Origin: Deltaproteobacteria bacterium
GTDB taxonomy: Bacteria; Myxococcota_A; Bradymonadia; REDH01
Length of the DNA stretch: 53,381 nucleotides
Direction: 5' to 3'
NCBI GenBank assembly: GCA_007693585.1
Contig: REDH01000095.1
Location: 1 to 53,381, forward strand
Numbering within the stretch: the stretch's first letter is position 1; the number at the start of each line of letters is the position of its first letter. The translations under genes and the position numbers were made by a program. Positions 49,384-53,381 of this stretch are shown here, in pieces. The notes below the pieces were generated by a model that had not been told where the DNA came from, searched no databases, and was given only the letters and a program-made list of their open reading frames with translations.

Positions 49384-51807
49384 TCATGGTCCTGCCCCTC
49401 CGGGCTGGCAAGCGGCAGGCTCCCTCCCACCGGCCAGGCAGACGGCGACCACCCCGCGCGGTGCGCCCCGAAGCAACGCCTCGGAAGCCGCCCACCGCGC
49501 CCCCGGGACGTCGCCGTCCGCCGATCCGGCCACCGCCATCGCCATCCATGCCCGCCACTCCCCGGGGGTCAGGACCGCCGCTTCCACCGCCACCGCTCTC
49601 GCGCGCGAGGCCTCCCCACGCTGGACCTGCGCCGCCACCTGTCCCCACACCCCTGCCCACTCCGCGTCACCCACGCAGGGCGTGGCGGCCTCCTCCCCCC
49701 GGTCGCCTGCCTCGGGCCGGAGCAGGGCCGACGCCGCACGACCGTCCCGCCCGATTCCCCCCCGGGCGCCGGTCCACCGCAGGCGCCGCTCGTCCAGTCC
49801 GGAGACGCCGCAGCGCCATCGCCGAAGCTCCGAATCCGGCGCCCCGCCCGGTCCATCCGGTGCCGACGGCCCGAGACGCCTCGCCTCCACGGGACGCTGC
49901 ACTGCGCGAAGAAGGGCACGCGTGCCCTCGATCTCCGGCCCCTCCCCGACCGCGGGGGGGCGTCGGGCAAACCAGCGCCGCAGCGACGCCTCGTCGTCCA
50001 GGGTGACCGCCAGCCGGATCCCCAGCACCCACCCGTCCCCGTCCACCCGCGGCAGCCCCTCCAGCCATGCGAGCGCGCACCCGTAGCGGCCCACCCGGGC
50101 CAGCGACTCCGCCAGCAGCGTGTGCGCCGCCGGAAGATCCGCTGACCAGCGACGCCACGCGTCGAAGGCAACGACATCCCCACAGTCGTCCGCGCCCTCC
50201 GCCACGTCGAGCGCGATCCACAACGCCGTCTCGGGGGACACCCGATCGCGGCGGGGAACGACCTCCATCAGGCCACTCGCCCGCAGGGCCTCGGGACCCG
50301 CCATCGCCGCATCGCGAAGCAGCGAGATGCGCGCGTCCGGGGAAAGGTCGTTCAGCGCCATGCGCACCGCGTCCGGAGTGGCTTCCTGCGTCGACCGGGG
50401 ACCGGACAGTGCGAGGGCGACGAGACTGCGCGCGGGCACGTCCCGGACTGGTTCCCCGTCGGACGCTCCGGCCGGGGGAGCCCCGTCACCCTCCGGCGGA
50501 CGAGGGTCATCCCGAATGACCTCCTCGAGGCTCGCCGCACGCGCCGCGCCGTGCAGCCGCGCACGGCGGCCGAGCGCAAGCTCCAGTGCCGGGGACGCAG
50601 GACCTCCCTGCGCCGCCAGCGCCGCGCGCAGCAGCTCGGGGAGCTCGGTCTCGGAGGCGACCAGGACTGCGTCGAGCCACGCGTCGTGCGCCTGTTCGGT
50701 CGATCCTTCCGCCGCATGAACACGCGCCCGGATCACGAGGAGATCGGCCCGCTCGCCCCCGAGGAGGATCAGCCGATCCACGGCGCTCAGGGCGAGGGCG
50801 AGGTGGCCGGAGGTCAGGGCCTCCTCCAGGAGCCGGGACCAGGACGAGACGCTCCCCGGGGTCTCCGCGAGCAGCGGTTCCAGCGTGCGCAGGTCAAGGC
50901 CGTCCTCCTCGAGCAGGGTGTGCAGGGCGAGGTGCAGCGTGCTGGCGACCTCGTCCGGAGCACTCGCGACCAGCGCGATCCGCCACGCATCGCGTTCGCG
51001 CTGCGTCTCCCCGATGGCGTGCCACCAGCGCGCCGCGAGGATGGCGTGCTCGCGCGCGGCCACCCGATCCTCCCGCGGTGGAGGGGAGTCGAACACATCG
51101 TGGCGCAGCAGCGCCTCGGCCCGCTCGTGGAGCGCCGTCCGGACGCGTTGGGCGATCTCCTCGTCCGATGCGCGCGGGAGGCGCTGCAGCAGCTCGGCAT
51201 GGACGAGTGCGGGGCCCAGGTCGGAGGGACCGAGGTCCCTCGCGTCCAGGACCTCGCGCAACGCGTCGGGAAGCGCCGTGCTGCTGGCGGCGCGGAGGCG
51301 GCCCGCGAGCTCGGCCCGTGCAGGGGGGCGCTCCTCGCGGATCACGGGCAGCAGGATGCGCTCGATGCTGTCCCAGGGGCGCTCCGCGCGCAGCGAGTCC
51401 ACCGCCCACTGGTAGATCGTCTCGCGCAGGACCCCCGGCGTGCGCTCCATCTCCTGCCGGAGGGCGTCGGCGGCGAGGTCGAACTGGCCGGCGTCCCGCA
51501 GGCCGCGGATGGCGGACCGCCGCAGTGGCGGGCCATCCTGCAGGCGGCGCAGCACCTCCTGTCGCGCGGCCGTGAGCCGCTCGACCCGGCGGAGCGGATC
51601 CGGCTGCGCGGCCTCCTCGATCAGTCGGGCCAGCGTCCGGTCCGCATCCTCCGGATCGGGCAGGCTGCTCGGCCCGGGAGCACCGGAAGCAGGATCGACC
51701 GGGTCGGCTCCGGCGGGCTGCGCGAGGATCAGGAGCGCGACGGCCAGCAGGGCTGCCGCCGTTCCCCTCGTGCAGGGGCACCTCGCGGGATGTCGGACAG
51801 GCTTCAC
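49384..51807 (-). CDS. Secreted helical-repeat (TPR-like) protein
   Basis: An 807-residue exported protein. The GTG at 51807 overlaps the stop of the regulator gene (GTGA), and the signal peptide ends near AGA at about residue 34. The mature part is almost wholly Ala/Leu/Arg-rich helix with repeated pairs of about 35 residues, which fits a TPR/HEAT-like solenoid (for example FDLAADALRQE and LALALSAVDRLILLGG). No catalytic motif is seen. It may be a periplasmic scaffold. The tight coupling to a cytoplasmic PEP-metabolism regulator is odd and probably only reflects cotranscription. Confidence 0.72.
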   Translation of the reverse strand: MKPVRHPARCPCTRGTAAALLAVALLILAQPAGADPVDPASGAPGPSSLPDPEDADRTLARLIEEAAQPDPLRRVERLTAARQEVLRRLQDGPPLRRSAIRGLRDAGQFDLAADALRQEMERTPGVLRETIYQWAVDSLRAERPWDSIERILLPVIREERPPARAELAGRLRAASSTALPDALREVLDARDLGPSDLGPALVHAELLQRLPRASDEEIAQRVRTALHERAEALLRHDVFDSPPPREDRVAAREHAILAARWWHAIGETQRERDAWRIALVASAPDEVASTLHLALHTLLEEDGLDLRTLEPLLAETPGSVSSWSRLLEEALTSGHLALALSAVDRLILLGGERADLLVIRARVHAAEGSTEQAHDAWLDAVLVASETELPELLRAALAAQGGPASPALELALGRRARLHGAARAASLEEVIRDDPRPPEGDGAPPAGASDGEPVRDVPARSLVALALSGPRSTQEATPDAVRMALNDLSPDARISLLRDAAMAGPEALRASGLMEVVPRRDRVSPETALWIALDVAEGADDCGDVVAFDAWRRWSADLPAAHTLLAESLARVGRYGCALAWLEGLPRVDGDGWVLGIRLAVTLDDEASLRRWFARRPPAVGEGPEIEGTRALLRAVQRPVEARRLGPSAPDGPGGAPDSELRRWRCGVSGLDERRLRWTGARGGIGRDGRAASALLRPEAGDRGEEAATPCVGDAEWAGVWGQVAAQVQRGEASRARAVAVEAAVLTPGEWRAWMAMAVAGSADGDVPGARWAASEALLRGAPRGVVAVCLAGGREPAACQPGGAGP

Positions 51808-52634
51808 GGTCGGGCGAGCAGGAGGTCACGTTGGCGGAGGATCTCGGCGGCGGTCTCCTCGACCGCCATCCGTGTGACGTCGATCACCGGCCATCGGGTG
51901 CGCGTGCGGAAGAGCCGCAGGGCCCACTGGACCTCCTCGAGCACGGCGTGGCGGTCGGTGTACGCGCCCTGGCCGTCCATGCCGAGCTGGGCGAGCCGGC
52001 TCCGGCGGATGGAGAGCAGGGTGCCGGGATCGATGGTGAGGGCGAAGACACGGCCCGGGGGCAGGGCGAACAGCTCGGGGGGAGGGTCGACCCCGTGGAC
52101 GAGCGGTATGTTGGCCACCTTGAACCCCTTTCCGGCGAGCACGGCGGAGACCGGCGTCTTGGAGGTGCGGCTGACGCCGACGAGCAGGATGTCCGCACGG
52201 TGCAGGCCGACCGGGTTCTTGCCGTCATCGTTGCGGACGGCGAACTCGACGGCCTCGATGCGCCGGAAGTAGGACTCGTCCATTCGGTGCAGCAGGCCGG
52301 GGATGCCGTCGGGGGACGTACCGAGGACTTCGGTCAGTCGGTAGAGCAGGGGGCTGAGGAGGTCCACGTGGGGGAGCTGTCGCCGCTCGGCCTCCACCTG
52401 GAGGTGTTCACGCAGGTCGTGGTTGACGAGGGTGAAGACGAGGAGCGCGTCGTCGGGGACCTGGGCGAGGAGGTCGTCGATGCGTTCGCGGCTGCGGACC
52501 TGGGGGAACACCCGGAGCTGGGCGGACTGGTGCCCGAACTGCAGCAGCGCGGCCCGCACCACGTTCTCGGCCGTGTTTCCGGTGGCGTCGCTGATGACGT
52601 AGATCGTGGGCCGGGAGAGGGCCTTGGGGTCCAT
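51804..52634 (-). CDS. ppsR: PEP synthase / PPDK regulatory kinase-pyrophosphorylase
   Basis: A 276-residue protein of the DUF299 family. These bifunctional enzymes inactivate PEP synthase or pyruvate phosphate dikinase by ADP-dependent phosphorylation of a Thr and reactivate it by phosphorolysis. The family starts with IYVISDATGNTAENVVRAAL, and the nucleotide loop GVSRTSKTP is intact (about residues 153-161). The ATG at 52634 gives the normal length. Which target (PpsA or PpdK) it controls cannot be told here, since neither is in the window. With ppc at 13-15.7 kb it marks PEP as a controlled node. Confidence 0.94.
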   Translation of the reverse strand: MDPKALSRPTIYVISDATGNTAENVVRAALLQFGHQSAQLRVFPQVRSRERIDDLLAQVPDDALLVFTLVNHDLREHLQVEAERRQLPHVDLLSPLLYRLTEVLGTSPDGIPGLLHRMDESYFRRIEAVEFAVRNDDGKNPVGLHRADILLVGVSRTSKTPVSAVLAGKGFKVANIPLVHGVDPPPELFALPPGRVFALTIDPGTLLSIRRSRLAQLGMDGQGAYTDRHAVLEEVQWALRLFRTRTRWPVIDVTRMAVEETAAEILRQRDLLLARP

Positions 52635-52679
52635 GGGCGTGCCTCGGGGGAAGGCGGAGGGCGTTGCGTGTCGGTCTGC

Positions 52680-52700
52680 GGGGCGCTAGACCAGCGCCCC
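52680..52700. promoter_or_regulatory. Inverted repeat in the ppsR/transaldolase divergent region
   Basis: A perfect 8-bp stem, GGGGCGCT and AGCGCCCC with a five-base loop, in the 109-base gap between divergent genes. It may be an operator shared by both or a leader hairpin of the transaldolase mRNA. Confidence 0.4.
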
Positions 52701-52743
52701 ATCAGGGCCAGGCCGGCCCGCTCCCCGCACCAGGACAGTAACC

Positions 52744-53381
52744 ATGAAGTTCTTCATCGACAGCGCCGACATCGTCGAGATCCGCGAAGCCTGGGACATG
52801 GGGGTGATCGACGGCGTCACCACCAACCCCTCCCTCGTGGCGAAGAGCGGCCGTGCCTTCGACGCGGTGCTCCACGACATCTGCGAGACCGTCGATGGCC
52901 CGATCTCCGCCGAGGCCGTCTCCGAGAAGGCCGAGGATCTTCTTGCCGAGGGCAGGGACCTCGCGCGGATCCACCCGAACATCGTGGTCAAGCTGCCGCT
53001 CACGGTGGACGGGATCAAGGCGTGTCGGGCCCTGACCCGGGAGGGGACGCGGACCAACGTGACCCTCTGCTTCTCCCCGGCGCAGGCCCTGCTGGCGGCC
53101 AAGGCCGGCGCGACGTACGTCTCGCCCTTCGTGGGTCGGCTCGACGACATCGCCCACATCGGCATGGACCTGATCTCGCAGTGCGTGACCATCTTCCGCA
53201 ACTACGAGGCGCTCGAGACCGAGGTGCTGGTGGCCTCGATCCGCAACCCGGTCCACATCGTCGAGGCGGCCATGATGGGCGCCCACGTGGCCACGATCCC
53301 GTTCGGCGTCATTCGGCAGCTTGCGAAGCACCCCCTGACCGACATCGGGATCGAGAAGTTCCTCGCGGACTGGTCGAAGGT
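52744..53381 (+). CDS. Transaldolase, TalC/Fsa type (cut off by window end)
   Basis: The first 212 codons of a small transaldolase-family protein; the usual length is 214-220, so it is nearly complete. It begins [27 protein letters not shown] follows, then the Schiff-base Lys in [11 protein letters not shown] (about residue 86), and [28 protein letters not shown]. Transaldolase moves a dihydroxyacetone unit in the pentose phosphate pathway; the near-identical fructose-6-phosphate aldolases share this fold. The residues seen do not settle which activity it has. The start follows AGGACAG. It is divergent from ppsR. Its end lies outside the window. Confidence 0.92.
   Translation, partial: MKFFIDSADIVEIREAWDMGVIDGVTTNPSLVAKSGRAFDAVLHDICETVDGPISAEAVSEKAEDLLAEGRDLARIHPNIVVKLPLTVDGIKACRALTREGTRTNVTLCFSPAQALLAAKAGATYVSPFVGRLDDIAHIGMDLISQCVTIFRNYEALETEVLVASIRNPVHIVEAAMMGAHVATIPFGVIRQLAKHPLTDIGIEKFLADWSK

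Overview
The window is very GC-rich, densely coded, and full of lipoproteins with Cys-rich, beta-propeller, collagen-like or PPC domains. It also has perfect sigma-54 promoters, an FHA-ABC transporter beside a PP2C phosphatase, and caspase-fold proteins. This mixture points to the Myxococcota / former Deltaproteobacteria (myxobacteria or Bradymonadia-like). That is an inference from gene content only; there is no rRNA, tRNA, CRISPR array or transposon here to fix the taxonomy.

Layout. (1) 1-10.6 kb, minus strand: two tandem genes for about 1,120-residue beta-propeller lipoproteins. They are identical over 3,085 bp but have diverged 5' ends, each with its own perfect sigma-54 promoter. A two-gene operon of further lipoproteins follows. 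(2) 10.9-17.3 kb: a convergent pair of BtuF-like binding proteins (one cytoplasmic, one lipoprotein), PEP carboxylase, a DUF962/Mpo1-like protein and a collagen-like lipoprotein. (3) 17.5-24.4 kb: a secreted caspase-fold protein, a fatty acid hydroxylase/FadR-type regulator operon with two operator sites, and the fadJ-fadI beta-oxidation operon. (4) 24.5-29.7 kb: infA, topA, and a resolvase-like nuclease coupled to cardiolipin synthase. (5) 30-34.4 kb: a lipoprotein lipase/epimerase operon, a two-repeat secreted protein and a small lipoprotein. (6) 34.5-38.3 kb: a cobalamin-riboswitch operon of a BtuB-type TonB receptor and a YncE-like propeller lipoprotein. (7) 39-53.4 kb: an NRDE protein, a ketopantoate-reductase-like protein, a double UspA protein, a 922-residue Cys-rich lipoprotein, a four-FHA ABC transporter with PP2C, pterin carbinolamine dehydratase, a helical-repeat secreted protein coupled to a PPDK/PEPS regulator, and the start of a transaldolase.

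How the genes work together. The strongest regulatory unit is the B12 riboswitch followed by the TonB receptor and propeller lipoprotein. It resembles the Bacteroides BtuB-BtuG surface complex and is my main candidate for an undescribed system in this lineage. The BtuF-like pair near 11-13 kb could act further along the same uptake route. A second unit is lipid metabolism: fadIJ, the hydroxylase and a GntR/FadR regulator whose likely TGGTNNNACCA operators flank its own promoter. A third is signalling: FHA domains fused to an ABCG transporter next to a PP2C phosphatase, which suggests Ser/Thr phosphorylation control of export. Cell-surface lipoproteins dominate the rest.
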